A stretch of DNA of 64,000 nt, from positions 1 to 64,000 of the forward strand of contig CAJNDS010002419.1 in NCBI GenBank assembly GCA_905221605.1, given 5' to 3'. Within the stretch, counting starts at the first letter, position 1, and every line of letters begins with the position of its first letter. Below are positions 41,135-52,848 of this stretch, in pieces. Both the position numbers and the translations under genes were made by a program. The notes beneath the pieces are model-generated. The model saw only the letters and a program-made list of their open reading frames with translations, had not been told where the DNA came from and ran no database searches. The DNA comes from Symbiodinium natans (Eukaryota > Sar > Dinophyceae > Suessiales > Symbiodiniaceae).

Positions 41135-42358
41135 AATCTAAGGGGTGCCCTCTTTCAGGGCCCATACTAAGGGACCATGGAACTACCCTTTAGAAGGAAA
41201 ACTCGAGAGAAATTTGGGGGAAGGGTTAATCCTCGCCCCTGTGGGGTTAGGATTCGCCTCTTGGGCTCCAAGCTACCTCCCCTCCTTAACCCCTGAACAC
41301 CCAAGGCAAGAAGCCGATACTCTAGGGCTGAGGGAGACCCTAAACCCTGAACTCTAATCCTAAACCCGAAACCCTAAACCCCATAAACCCTAAACCCCAA
41401 ACCCTAAACCCTAAACCCTAAACCCTTCAACTCTGTCACCAAAGTACCAAGGATGCTTGTGCCCTGCTGCCTTCACTGTTGGCAGGCGGCTTGGACCAAG
41501 CAGGTGACCGGTTTTGAGGCTTTTGGGGGTTTGGGGTTTAGGGTTCAGGGTTCAGGGTCTAAGGTAGGGTTTAGGGTTTGGGGTTTGGGGTTTAGGGTTT
41601 AGGGTTTAGGGTTTTGGGTTTTGGGTTTTGGGTTTAGGGTTTAGGGTTTAGGGTGTTTTAATTAGGCCCTTGCAAAGCATCTCATGCCTTACATCGCCTT
41701 CTGCAGCACCTTGGACGGTGAGGGCTGCAGACTTTGCGAGCCCTGTGGGGATTAGGGTTCGATTTTGTTTGGGGTTTAGCATCTAGGGTTTAGGGTTTAG
41801 GGTTTGGGGTTTGGGGTTTAGGGTTTAAATGAGGGTTTCGGGTTAGGGTTTAGGGTTTGGGGGGCGGGGGGGCAGGGGGGTGGGGGGGGGCTGGAGGAGT
41901 GTGCGGATTTAGGGGCTTGGGGTCCCCGGCCTTAGGAGTCGTTTCGGATCGGGTGTGTGCTCTTGTGCTTTGGGTTCCAGGTTCTACGTAGGAATTCAGG
42001 ATTTAGGGTTTAGGGTTTAGGGATTAGGGTTTAGGGTTTAGGTAGTTATGATTGCCATGGTAAGGGGTTGGTGGGTGGGTGACGGGCTCTTTTTATGGAA
42101 GTTGAAACCCTAAACTAAGTCCAAAAACTAAGCCAGGGGGCCTAGGGAAAACTTAGTAGCTGATTGTGTACACTTTACACTTTTTGGGATAGTATATTCC
42201 CGTATAGAATAGAACTGAAAGTGTACACTTTTTTGGGGGCTTATGAACTCAGCAGCTGAGAGAACGATTCGTGCCCATTTGTTTGCGTACACTCTGGGCT
42301 TTTGGCAGTTTTCAAACTTCGCTTGCAGCTGGAACAGCACTCCCAGCCAAAAGCTCTC

Positions 42359-42467
42359 TATATGGGTAGTTCTCTAACTTAGGGCCCCTGTTTGGGTCCT
42401 GACTTATTTTTGCCGTACTATATAGGGGACCCAGCAAGGGATCCTAATGTAGAGAACTACCCACATA
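42359..42467 (+). mobile_element. Inverted-repeat element (family I, single copy)
   Basis: TATATGGGTAGTTCTCTAA and GTAGAGAACTACCCACATA are complementary; GGGCCCCTGTTTGGGTCC and GGGGACCCAGCAAGGGATCC continue the pairing. Confidence 0.82.
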
Positions 42468-44018
42468 GCCTAGCTGTAGTAGCCTTAGGACCCAAACACC
42501 CAACACCCCGCAAGCACTGACCCCGTGCGACATTAGGCCTGATATTCCCCGCAATCAACCTTTAAAGGGCTATTTTAAGGGGTTATAGGGTTATTAGGGT
42601 TATAGGGGTATAGGGTTTAGGGTTTAGGGTTTAGGGTTTAGGGTTTAGGGTTTAGGGTTTAGGGTTTAGGGTTTGGGTAGGGTATAGTCGCCTATCCTGG
42701 GAACCCTGAACCGCGATCCACCGAAGCACGAGTCTTTGTGCTCAGGCGATGCTCCGTCCCTGTTGCAACTCGAGGCCAGGTCGCTCTCTGGTTTTCTAGC
42801 TGTAGGGTTTAGGGTTTAGGGTTTAGGGTTTAGGGTTTAGGGTTTAGGGTTTAGGGTTTACGTTTAGGGTTTAGGGTTTAGGGTTTCGGGTTTAGGGGGT
42901 TCAGAAGGTTCCGAAAAGGGTTTAGGAGGTTCAGTAGGTTCCGAAATCTATACTAAATAGGTTTCTTTGGTACCGGATTTCCGTAATGGTACCAATGGAC
43001 CCTCAGTAGCCACCGTTGGGCGCATCAGTAGCCACCGTTTCAGCGTATCAGCAGCCGCCCGGTAAGCCACGTAATCACCACAGCAAAGCATGGTAGAGCG
43101 GTACCGTGTTTTTGTGGTTAGTACAGTGTAGCGCTCCCAACAAGGAACAACACTTGGGTTTCCAGGCATACGTTGAACCTCCCGCCGCGAAGCCTTCGGG
43201 CTCTAAGGGGGTTTAGGTTTGGGGTTTAGGTTTAGGGTTTAGTTTAGGGTTTAGGGTTTAGGGTTCAGGGTTCAGGGTTCAGGCGGTTAGGGGTTTAGGG
43301 TTTAGGGTTTTGGGTTTAGGGATTTAGGATTTAGGGTTTGGGGTTCAGGGTTTAGGTTTTAGGGCCTCTTTGTCCGAAGTGGCCCCTACCCCTAAGGGGC
43401 CCCCAAGGATGTACCCCTGCGAGGTTCCCTTAATGAACTTCCAATATGGCCCTGATATTCCCTACGAGGATCTGCAAAAAGGGTCCAAACACCCACGAGT
43501 GCAAGTGCAACCTTTTTAATTTCTGTGGGCACTTGTGTGCCTAGATGCAGGTTGGGTTCTCAAGGACCTGTGGTTAACTCTTTCAAATGAATGATGAAGC
43601 TCTGCTCTGGCTTGCTTCGCCGGCCTCTTTGGCTACGCTTTTCAGATTTCTTCAGAGCCCCCCCCCTTTACTATATATCTAGTATACGAACTATGTAGCT
43701 AAGGGACGTAGAGCCCAGCTTACATGTTGCGCACCTCTTTGGCCCCTCCGAGTATATGTCTCCTGAACTCACTCTACACTGAATGAAGGGGTGCATATCC
43801 AAAGCATTTATTCTTGCAACCCCGGTTAGGGTCCTGATGACGAGAGTGCTGGCGAGGGGGTGGGCCTCCCGTCTACAGCTCCGAATCATACTACATATGC
43901 AGCACGCACTTGAACCCTAAACCCTAAACCCTAAACCCCAAAACCCTAAACCTTCCCACAACCACTCTCAAACCCAGAGGCCGCACCCGAATACATCTCC
44001 GTATCCCAAGTTGCCTAC

Positions 44019-44109
44019 CCGGAGGTTCATCGGTACTTACAAACTATGGTCCTGACCTCGTGTAGGGTACTGAAATTCTACTCATAAGTACTCACGAACC
44101 TTCAAGTGC
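44019..44109 (+). mobile_element. Family D element
   Basis: CCTACCCGGAGGTTCATCGGT and ACTCACGAACCTTCAAGTGCT at the ends. Confidence 0.7.
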
Positions 44110-44643
44110 TTTCTGGGTTTCACAAGGGTCTGTACGCCGCAACTCCTTGGGGAGGTTTAGGGGTTTGGCGGTTCTCGTTTCTATACTCAGCGGCGACCTC
44201 TTCACAGGACGTGGCCGAGCACCAAGCGGAGACGTCCGAGAATGCATCGGTGGCTTTGCATCAGTTAAGCTTGGAACATGTGTAGGAGGCAGTTGCCGAC
44301 CAACGAAACACACCCGCAGAACCACCCTAAACTCCTAAGCACTCTTATGCGCAGACCCTGCATTCGCCAAACCCTACAGGAGAATAGCGTTTAGAAAGTC
44401 AAGCTTCAAGAAAATGTTATCTCAAGTCAAACAAACGGCCCTACACCCGAAAACACAACCCCTAAACCCTAAAACCCTAAACCTTATAAACCCTCAACCC
44501 TAGCAGCCCCAAACCCCAAGCCCTAAACCCCAAACCCTAAACCCTAATCGCCAAACCCTAAACCCTAAACCCGAAACCCGAAACCCCAAACCCTAAACCC
44601 TAAACCCTTAACCCTAAACCCCCTTTCAACTGCCTTGAGGCAG

Positions 44644-44719
44644 CTTTGGGGCCTCCAAAAGGCTACGCCTCCATGGTGAACCATGGCCGCTGCCAGGAGC
44701 CTTGCCCGAAGTGCTGCAT
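44644..44719 (+). CDS. Cys-rich exon, possibly PAN/apple-related gene
   Basis: GGCAG acceptor; LGPPKGYASMVNHGRCQEPC, then PKCCI. Four close cysteines. CCCTAAA upstream and TTTGGGG/TTTAGGG directly after. The 3' end is uncertain. Confidence 0.45.
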
Positions 44720-45070
44720 TTGGGGTTTGGGGTTTAGGGTTTAGGGTTTGGGGTTTAGGGTTTATAAGGGTTTGGGGTTTGGGGTTCAGGGTTTAGGGTT
44801 TAGAGTGTAGAGTTTCGGGTGTAGGGTCTGCGGTTTCTGGGTCGTAGTTTTCTTGGGTGGAGCAGCCACAGCCCCAGGAGGTCCCCGCGATCACAGAAAC
44901 GAAAGTTTAGGCAAGAGCAGTCCGTTCTGAGGGGTCCCCGCCAGCATGGTGGGGCTCCCGTTGTGGTTTAGGGTTTAGGGTTTAGGGTTTAGGGTTTAGG
45001 GTAATGACTTTAGTAAGGGACCCGAGAAGAACAGGCTCGGATACGGGCCATCAGGTGAGGGGCTCAAACG

Positions 45071-45102
<32 letters not shown>
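45071..45102. repeat. Poly-C tract (about 32)
   Basis: Longest homopolymer here; exact length is likely to be unreliable in any assembly. Confidence 0.95.
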
Positions 45103-45104
<2 letters not shown>

Positions 45105-45225
45105 TCACAACTGAAGGGGGGCGGCCAGCCCTTGAGTTTAGGGTCTCAACCCCAAAACCTTGGGGTTTAGGGTTTAGGGTTTAGGGTTTAGGGTTTAGGG
45201 TTACGTGACCCAGACGCCCTCGCAG

Positions 45226-45291
45226 GACAAATACGGATCAAGGCTGTATGCAGACATTAAGAAGAGGCCGGGCCATGGTGTTGTAGAGCAG
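45226..45291 (+). CDS. Exon of unrecognised protein
   Basis: CTCGCAG acceptor; DKYGSRLYADIKKRPGHGVV, then EQ; GC donor (CAG|gccata). Preceded, unusually, by a TTTAGGG array. Confidence 0.5.
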
Positions 45292-46060
45292 GCCATACTG
45301 CGTTTATGTTTGTTTTCAGGGTGTCGGGTTTGTGGTTGGGGTTTCCGGCCAACCCTAAACCCTACAAGCCCGAAACCCGAAGCCCTAAACCATAAGCCCG
45401 TGCTTCTTGACACAATCCTTCTGGAGCTATGTGCCCAATGGCCGTGTGTGTTTCCCTGAAAACCCCTGTGACTCGAAACTCCCGAATCCTTTCAACCCTT
45501 TTGTAGTGTAGTTTGAGCCTACGGGTAGAAGTGGAAGCCAGGAGCATGTTCTACTGTTTCCTTAAGAACCCTCCAAGAATATTCTTCCTTAGAAGGGCAA
45601 TAGGGGGATTATCCTTCCTGTGCACGCTTCGGCTCAACATGCACCCTAAAGCTAATGATAACCTCGAAAATAGGATGCCCCCAGGGCCATATAGGGAACA
45701 GACAAAGCTTTATCCGCCCCTGAACCATAAACTCTTAACCCTTAACCGGCCTTAACCCATTTTTATACTATGAATCCAAAACCCCTCTCCGTTTCTCACC
45801 TCTGGGCTCAATTTCCGTGTACTCCAAGATGAACTGGCAGATGCCCTCTGTGCAGTTCTGGCAACTTTTCCTGCCAGAATCAGGGTTTAGGGTTTAGGGC
45901 GGTTTCGGGTTTAGGGTTTAGGGTTTAGGGTTTAGGGGGAGTTAGGTTCCTTGCATGCTTGAGTTCCCCACGCAACACTCCACACACAGTACCCCGCACC
46001 CCGCATCATCCCTACGTCCTAAGACCCTAAAGCCCTAACCTGAAAGCTCTAAACCTTAAT

Positions 46061-46200
46061 CTACTGTTTGCTTAAGAACCCCCCCCCAAAAAAATATCTA
46101 TATAGATATATAGATATATTAATGTAATATTCTTCTCTGTAAGGGTACTAAAGGGATTCTTTAGTTTTTCCTTTTTTGAAGGTTCTCAAGCAAATGGTAG
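46061..46200 (+). mobile_element. Inverted-repeat element (family J)
   Basis: CTACTGTTTGCTTAAGAACC and GGTTCTCAAGCAAATGGTAG are complementary ends around a TA-rich core and a G-rich side. A single left end occurs at 45551-45572. Confidence 0.82.
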
Positions 46201-46608
46201 GACATGCGAACCCTCATCACCACCCCTCGGAGGGGCAACCCTAAGCCTCGCATGCCAATGCCCTAAACCCTGTGTCTGTAAATCCAACCACCACAGGGGG
46301 TTTAGGGTTTAGGGTTTAGGGCTTCGGGCTTAGGGCTTAGAGGGCTTAGGTTTAGGGTTTAGGGTTTAGGGTTTGTGGGTGGGAGGGACAATCCCTGAAA
46401 CCACAAACTCTACAACCAACCACCCACTGCACCTTTGTTCCGAAATTCCTTCCCAATCAAAGGGTTAGGGGTTTAGCGGCTTAGGGGTGAGGACCTTTAG
46501 CCAAAGCGGGCTATACTTTCGATGCCTTAAACCCTAAACCCCTAAACCGTAAACCCTATACCCTATACCCTATAAGCCCTAAACCCTAAACTTTTCCCGC
46601 GGCCACAG

Positions 46609-46690
46609 GGGCTTCGACAAGGCCGAGTGCGTCAAGTTTTGCGACGGCAAGACGTCTTGCAAAGGCTTCCAGTTCGAACCTGGAGGCTGG
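46609..46690 (+). CDS. PAN/apple-like exon 1
   Basis: GGCCACAG acceptor; GFDKAECVKFCDGKTSCKGF, then QFEPGGW; donor GTCTTG. The C-x3-C-x5-C-x-GFxF spacing resembles the first part of a PAN/apple domain, an extracellular carbohydrate- or protein-binding fold. Confidence 0.6.
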
Positions 46691-46702
46691 GTCTTGGGGT
46701 TT

Positions 46703-46790
46703 AGGCCTAAACCCTAAACCCTAAACCCTAAACCCTAAACCCTAAACCCTAAACCCTAAACCCTAAACCCTAAACCCTAAACCCTTACTA
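46703..46790 (-). repeat. (CCCTAAA)n array
   Basis: Twelve near-perfect units following the exon; only a six-base TTTAGG remnant precedes it. Confidence 0.96.
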
Positions 46791-47603
46791 AACCCTAAGC
46801 TCTAAAGCCTAAACCCTTTGTAGGGCTCAGGGTGATCAAGGTCTCTAGAGAAGACTTTGGGAAAGGTAGCCCCTTTCCCTCTCTTGGTCAATAAGTACCA
46901 GGTCCAAGTAGGGTTTAGGGTACATTTCAGCGGCGGCAGACATGGGGCGCTGATTTCCAATTTCTGTCACACAGTCACGCAATAAGAATCAGACGCAGTA
47001 GTAAACCGGCTATTAGGGTTTAGAGTTCAGGGTATTATCATTTTTCTTATAATGGACTTGGGGTTAGGGTGTTATCACTACTCTTACAATTAGACTAGGG
47101 TGCAGGGCGTTATCATTATTCTTATACTTAATGAACACGACTACCCTCTACCCTAAACCCTAAACCCTAAACCCTAAACCCTAAACCCTAAACCCTAAAC
47201 CCCAAACCTAAGAAGGATCCATGAAGTAAGGCTCGGCAGTCTTCAGGGCCCATGTGCTGATTCTTGCGAGGCACCACCTTCCCGGGGCCACATGGTTGTG
47301 GGCTCACGGCCCTGAAGTGCATGCCTCTCCCCCGACCCATCCCTACACCCTAAACCCTAAACCCTAGACCCTAAACCCTAAAATTATGAGCTTGCACCGA
47401 AGTTGTCGTTGCGGTTGAGAGTTTCGGGTGTAATTCGGTTTTAGGGCTCGTAGGGCTCGTAGGGTGAGACCCTAAATCCCTAAATCTCTAAACCCTAAAC
47501 CCCAAACCCTAAACCCCAAACCCTAAACCCTAAGCCCTAAATCCCTACCCTAAACCCTAAACCCTAAACCCTATAAACCCTAAACCCTAAACCCGGGTCG
47601 AAG

Positions 47604-47698
47604 CCTGCTCCGCAGTCTGCAGCATCTTCACGAACAAGATTCCTCAGATCGGCGACGGGCGATCCGGGTACCTGTGTTACATGAAGAAGTCGGCGCGG
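47604..47698 (+). CDS. PAN/apple-like exon 2
   Basis: CGAAG acceptor; CSAVCSIFTNKIPQIGDGRS, then GYLCYMKKSAR; GC donor (CGG|gcctca). The closing CYMKK is typical of the last strand of PAN/apple domains. Junction phase with 46690 does not fit the simplest join, so a small exon may be missing. Confidence 0.6.
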
Positions 47699-49557
47699 GC
47701 CTCACTCCATCTGAAAGTCTTCAGTTTAGGGTTTCGGGTTTTGGGGTTTAGGGTTTAGGGTCTTGGGGTTTAGGGTTTAGGGTTTAGAGTTTTGGGGTTT
47801 TTGAGTTTAGGGTTTAGGGTTTAATGTTGGACGCGCATTAAAAGGCCCCCTTCTGCAAAGTCAAGTTGGCCGGGGTATTTATTTGGACCTGGGACTGTTT
47901 GGTGGTCCAGAGCGGGATCCCCTTTAACATCAAGTCGCTCCCGAAATTAGTTTGAGGATTTTAGATTTATTCGTTAGGGTTTAGGGTTTTAGGGTTTTAG
48001 GGTTTAGGGTTTAGGGTTTAGGGCCTACATTGAAGCCAATGTTAAACCGAAGCCCTGGCCTCTCGGCTTAAAGGCCAGACCTCTGAATCTTGAAGCCGGC
48101 CAAACCCTAAACCCTAAACCCTAAACCCTAAACCCTAAACCCTAAACCCTAAACCTATAATGCCCTGTTTCGGGACCCGCTTTAGCGTCCTGGCCCTAGC
48201 CTGGGGCTCTGCATTTCTAAGGTCCGGCCTCTTGGCTTACAGGCCAGGCTTTTGAGTCTTAAAGGCAGGCCTCGTTTGCAAGACCGAAAACTTGGAATCC
48301 CAATTGAGCCGAAGCAAAAAACTCTCTTTCAAAAAAAGCCTTATGACAAGTTGTCTTGATCAATCCGGCAAAAAGGGGCGGTCCATACTGGGCACTGTTT
48401 CGGGACGCGCTTTAATGTCCTGGCCCCCAGGCCCTGGATTTCGAAAATCATGCAGACTCATCCCTTTCAACGGTCATGGGGAGGGGGGGGGGGGGGGGGC
48501 GAAGTTTCGTTATCAGCCGGATTGCGGGACCTCGAGACAAGGAGGGGAACGTTAAGCCTTTCAGACCCGTAGTCCTAAGCCCTCAGCCCTTCCGACAATG
48601 AGCTTTTACTTCAAAAACAGCGTCAATCTACCCAAGACATAAGGAACATTCCCCGTGTGAAATGGTATATGGCTTTCCTCTAAAGCCCATATCCCACCTT
48701 CCGGAGAATTCAACCCTGAAGCCTCAACCCTCAAACCTGCCCTAAACCCTAAGCCCTCTTTTTTGTTTGGGGTGGGGGAATGCTAAGAGAAATTGTGCCA
48801 TCTGGGAGTCTGCGGGGGGAATTTCGGGGACCATAACTTCGGGAGACTCCCATGTCCTAGACTATAAACCCTAAACCCGTCGTGGGGGATTCCGACATCG
48901 TGCTGTCGGGTCTTGGTACAGGACGGGACAGAGTAGAAAGGGGGAACATCCCAACCATTCTTTCTATGACTATTCGGCCTGTGAACCCTAAACCCTAAAC
49001 CCTAAACCCTGGACCTGGACCCTGAACCCTGAACCCCCTGAGTTGTAAACCCTAAACCCTAAACCCTCAATGGATTCATATTGAAGATCTGAAATGAAGC
49101 TCTAAAGCTCGGCATGAGTTCACGCCAAGGCTCGTTAAGTCTCTAAGGACTAAGGACTCTGAATCTATCTGGACCTCGATTGTGGTTCCGTTGAGGTTAT
49201 GTAGGGTTCAGGGTTTAGGGTTTAAGGTCTAGGGTTTTGCCTGTTGGGTTTTCGGGTTTAGGGCGTAGGGTTTAGTATGTTGTCATGTGACATGTAGGTA
49301 AGAAAAGGAACTACAACTAGAGGCTAGGCAAGGTCTTGGGGCCCGAAGAGCATACTCACATCACCACGAAAGTTTACCCCGAGGTAACTTCTTTAACCCT
49401 GCTCGAAAGGAAGCATGCCTGTATTATTGGGGAGTCAGCCATTTCAAGGAACTGTGATTTATGATGTTTAGGGTTGGAAAGGACTTTTGAGGGTTGTCTT
49501 GATCTGCCACATCCCGAAACCCTAAACCCCAAACCCTAAACCCAAGCCATCGCCCAG

Positions 49558-49635
49558 GCGGCGACTGAGGCGGGAGTGCCCCTCCCTCCACAGCAGCCGG
49601 GTGGCCGCCCACATCGCCAGCCGCCACCAGTGCCG
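49558..49635 (+). CDS. Pro-rich linker exon
   Basis: CGCCCAG acceptor; AATEAGVPLPPQQPGGRPHR, then QPPPVP; GC donor (CCG|gcgggg). CCCTAAA upstream and TTTAGGG downstream. Probably a linker of the PAN-like gene. Confidence 0.45.
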
Positions 49636-50007
49636 GCGGGGGGTTTAGGGTTTAGGGTTTAGGGTTCAGGGTTCAGGGTTTGGTGTTTACAGTCTCGAGT
49701 TTAGGGTTTGGGGCTAGGGTATAGGGTTTATGGTTTAGGGCTGCAGGGGATTTGGGACCAGGAGGATTGAGTGCAGGGTTTGGCTTTTTGAACAGAGAAC
49801 CCCAGATGCGTGGACGGTAATCCAGTAGGAATGTAAAGGTCCCTAGTGTTGATACACGTCTTGTATGTTCATATTTACATATATATATATGTATATATTT
49901 ATATTTATTTATTTATTTACTTTTGTATTTATACGTCTATATCTGCACATATTCTCAACTTGCCCCTTCAGGGGTTACAAACATCTGGCATTGGAGTTGC
50001 GGGTTTT

Positions 50008-50065
50008 CATTTGCCCAAGGCAATGTTGCGGGTTTTCATTTGCCCAAGGCAATGCTACACGCAAC
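50008..50065 (+). repeat. 29-bp tandem duplication
   Basis: TTGCGGGTTTTCATTTGCCC then AAGGCAATG, twice in a row. Confidence 0.95.
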
Positions 50066-50361
50066 CTCGCCTAACGAAAAATGACGCCTAGGGTTCAGGT
50101 ATCCTGTCACACCACCCAAAAACTGATTATACTGATTCTTCGTAGGGAATCAGAAATTCAGTTCCCGACACAACCCCATGCAGGATTGACAAGGGGGTTT
50201 TCAGGTAGCTGAGTCCCCAACAAAATCCATATGTCAGAACCGCCAAGTGATGTGACAAGCTCCCCAATCACACCTGAAGCCCTACACCCTAAACCCTAAA
50301 CCCCAGACCCTAAACCCTAAACCCTACACCCTAAACCCTAAACCCCGACATCCATGCACAG

Positions 50362-50439
50362 AATGGGAACAAGTACGATCCGAACATGTACACCGCCCGC
50401 ACCACGCCGCGGCCGTGCCCCGGACAGCAGTCGATGTAG
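50362..50439 (+). CDS. Terminal exon, likely of the PAN-like gene
   Basis: GCACAG acceptor; NGNKYDPNMYTARTTPRPCP, then GQQSM and TAG at 50437-50439. Phase 0 from the Pro-rich exon. TTTAGGG follows. Confidence 0.55.
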   Translation, partial: NGNKYDPNMYTARTTPRPCPGQQSM

Positions 50440-50658
50440 GGTTTAGGTCTTATAGGGTTTAGGGTTTAGGGCTAGGGTTTAGGGCTTAGTTCGAGAGTAC
50501 CCCGCTTCAGGCTTTCAAGCTCGATGCTGGATCAGTACCATGCGCTCTACCCCTCCAGCGCGCCATGAGTTTCCAATCCATACCGTGTAAGGCTCCGGGA
50601 CCCCCCAAAATCATGCTGCGTTATAGGAAAAGCATATTATGTGATTATGTGTATGTAT

Positions 50659-50746
50659 GCTTGGTAGCCCAGTGGTGCCCTTTACCCTTTTTTGGTTTCG
50701 GGTTCCCTTATAAAGTGACCAACCCAATAGGGTTACTGGGCTACCC
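50659..50746 (+). mobile_element. Family A element, short form
   Basis: GCTTGGTAGCCCAGTGGTGCC and GGGTTACTGGGCTACCCAG at the ends; about 25 bp of the usual right interior is deleted. Confidence 0.8.
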
Positions 50747-51514
50747 AGTACGTATACGTAAGAATCCTGATTGCTCCAAACCACTGAGACAAAGCTGTGC
50801 TTCCAACTGCATGCTCAATGTCCCCCCCCCCCCCCTTCGGGCCAACGTGCGGCGCCTGTCAAGCATTGACGGTTTAGGGTGCCTCGCCTACACTTCTAGG
50901 ACCGCATAATTGTGTGTGTTGGGTCAAGTATCCCAGCTGTTGGGTCCCGAGACGTATAGGCTTAGGCTTCCCAAGTTCAAAGAGTGGCAGCACTGAGTGT
51001 TTTCGGCATGGGTTGCTTGGTTTCTTTTGGGGTGAGGGCTCTACATTCTTCAAAGATGACATCTTTAGGGTTTAGGGTTTCCAAGCACCTTCTGCCCCTA
51101 AACCCAAAACCCTAAACCCGAAACCCTAAACCCTAAACCCTAAACTGTACCTAGACCCCGAACTACCTACGATACTGGCCAAAAACCTTGCTTGGGGGGC
51201 TAAGGGGGCAAACCATTCTTTGGCACTTTCGAGACCTGACCCCTACAAACCCCAGACCCACAAGCCTACACCCTAAACCTTGAAACCTAAACCCTAAATC
51301 CTCAACCTTAAGCCCTGAACCCTAAACCCTAAACCCTAAAGCCTAAACCCTAAAACCTACACCACAATGTCAAGCTCTACAGCACACACAACGTAGGTCA
51401 CGGCCGGTGGTTCCCGGCCCCCGGTACCACGGTGGCGACGACGCACCGGCGAGGCAGCTGTGCACGGTTGTGTACATATTTCTTTGTTTGTATTTGAAAT
51501 GTGCATTATGTGAT

Positions 51515-51749
51515 AGATATATATGTATATATTTATGTATTAGTTTTTATTTATTTTTATATATTATATATACATATATATATATATATATATTATATGC
51601 ATTATATACATATATATGTCATACACACTAATATGTATATGTCTATTAGAATTTGTATTCATGCTTATAGGTGACTTGTATGTATTCGTGCGTCTTTCTG
51701 TCTTCGTTTCTGTGCTTGACGTTTATCTGTGCACACACACGTACGTATA

Positions 51750-51782
<33 letters not shown>

Positions 51783-51845
51783 GTATATGTAGATAAAAGT
51801 TTCTGTGCATGTGTGTATATATATATATATATGTGTGTGTTGGTT
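51515..51845. repeat. TA/TG-rich microsatellite region
   Basis: Several (TA)n and (TG)n tracts; open frames of Ile-Tyr repeats on both strands are not genes. Confidence 0.9.
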
Positions 51846-52077
51846 GTTTGGGGGCGTAGAGTTTAAAGGTTGAGAGTTCAGGGTTCAAGGTTGTCGCTCT
51901 GGGCTTTTGAGGTATATAGGTTTGGGGTTTAGGGTTGAAGGTCTCGGCTCAGGGATTCAGGTTTGGGCGCCAGTGCTAGCATCCCTTTATTAAGCCGTTC
52001 AGACTGAAAGGGCGCCCTTGTTCTGGATCCGACCTTGTTTGGCACAGACTTGCCTATGACTGTGGGATGCATCTTGG

Positions 52078-52170
52078 GTTTAGGGTTTAGGGTTTAGGGT
52101 TTAAGGTTTAGGGTTTGGGGTTTAGGGTTTAGGGTTTAGGGTTTAGGGTTTAGGGTTTAGGGTTTAGGCG
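52078..52170 (+). repeat. (TTTAGGG)n array
   Basis: About 12 near-perfect units. Confidence 0.96.
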
Positions 52171-52306
52171 GGGTGATTGCCAGCTTTGTTCAATCTGGCA
52201 GAGCACGTTGGCAGAGTCCACCTGCTCACGTGCGGTCCGTCGCGGGTGCAACCCCTGGGCTTGGGCAAGCCCAGTTCGACCCATTTTTTCTGCGGCTGTC
52301 CTCATC

Positions 52307-52424
52307 TACAGTAAACCCCAGAAAGTTGGAAACCTTTTCAAGGACAAATAGTGCTGGGATTCCCTATGCTTTACTCGTAGGGATTGAGGCTGTTGAGTTT
52401 CCAACTTTTTGGCTTCTACTATAG
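52307..52424 (+). mobile_element. Inverted-repeat element (family N, single copy)
   Basis: CTACAGTAAACCCCAGAAAG, then TTGGAAAC, at the left; GTTTCCAACTTTTTGGCTTC, then TACTATAG, at the right. About 28 bp per arm. Confidence 0.85.
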
Positions 52425-52779
52425 CCTATCTCCTAGGTTGCTGGCCTTACCCGGCTGACATGCCTGCGTGTTGGCCTGCCCACCTCCAGCTTTCCTCCGG
52501 CATGTCTGTGCAGGATGATACAACAATCAGAGTCATTAAAATCCCAGCGGTGATCCGGCCGCCTTTTTGGAGTTTCGCTTGGTGAGGAGTCTTTGAAGAG
52601 CTATGCAGCTATGCTTGGAGCGTGCGCGCTTCTCTCAAGTTTCTTGTGCCCAAAGGCCACAGGATCATGTGGTTTTGGGTGTGTGCTGAGCCTCCCGAAA
52701 CCCCAAGCACTAAACGCTAAACCCTAAAAGGGTAACACCTAAGCCCCAAGCCTTCGACCTTTGAACCCTGTACCCGCAG

Positions 52780-52848
52780 ACATTCCTTTGCGAACTCCCC
52801 AGGCCCATCCGGCCTGGCAAGACCGAGGCGGAAGTTAAACTGGAAGAG
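52780..52848 (+). CDS. Linker exon of AAA+ module 2 gene
   Basis: CCCGCAG acceptor; TFLCELPRPIRPGKTEAEVK, then LEE; GC donor (GAG|gcaacc). Phase 0 into 53845. Membership of this gene rests on phase only. Confidence 0.5.

Larger units (their letters stand above)
41140..44630. other. No firm gene: repeats and MITE-like elements
   Basis: TTTAGGG arrays at 41540-41660, 42000-42040, 42613-42675, 42804-42895 and 43205-43360, elements at 42166, 42359 and 44019, and otherwise unassigned sequence. A frame at 44214-44280 (DVAEHQAETSENASVALHQL after CACAG, then TAG) may be a terminal exon. Confidence 0.5.
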
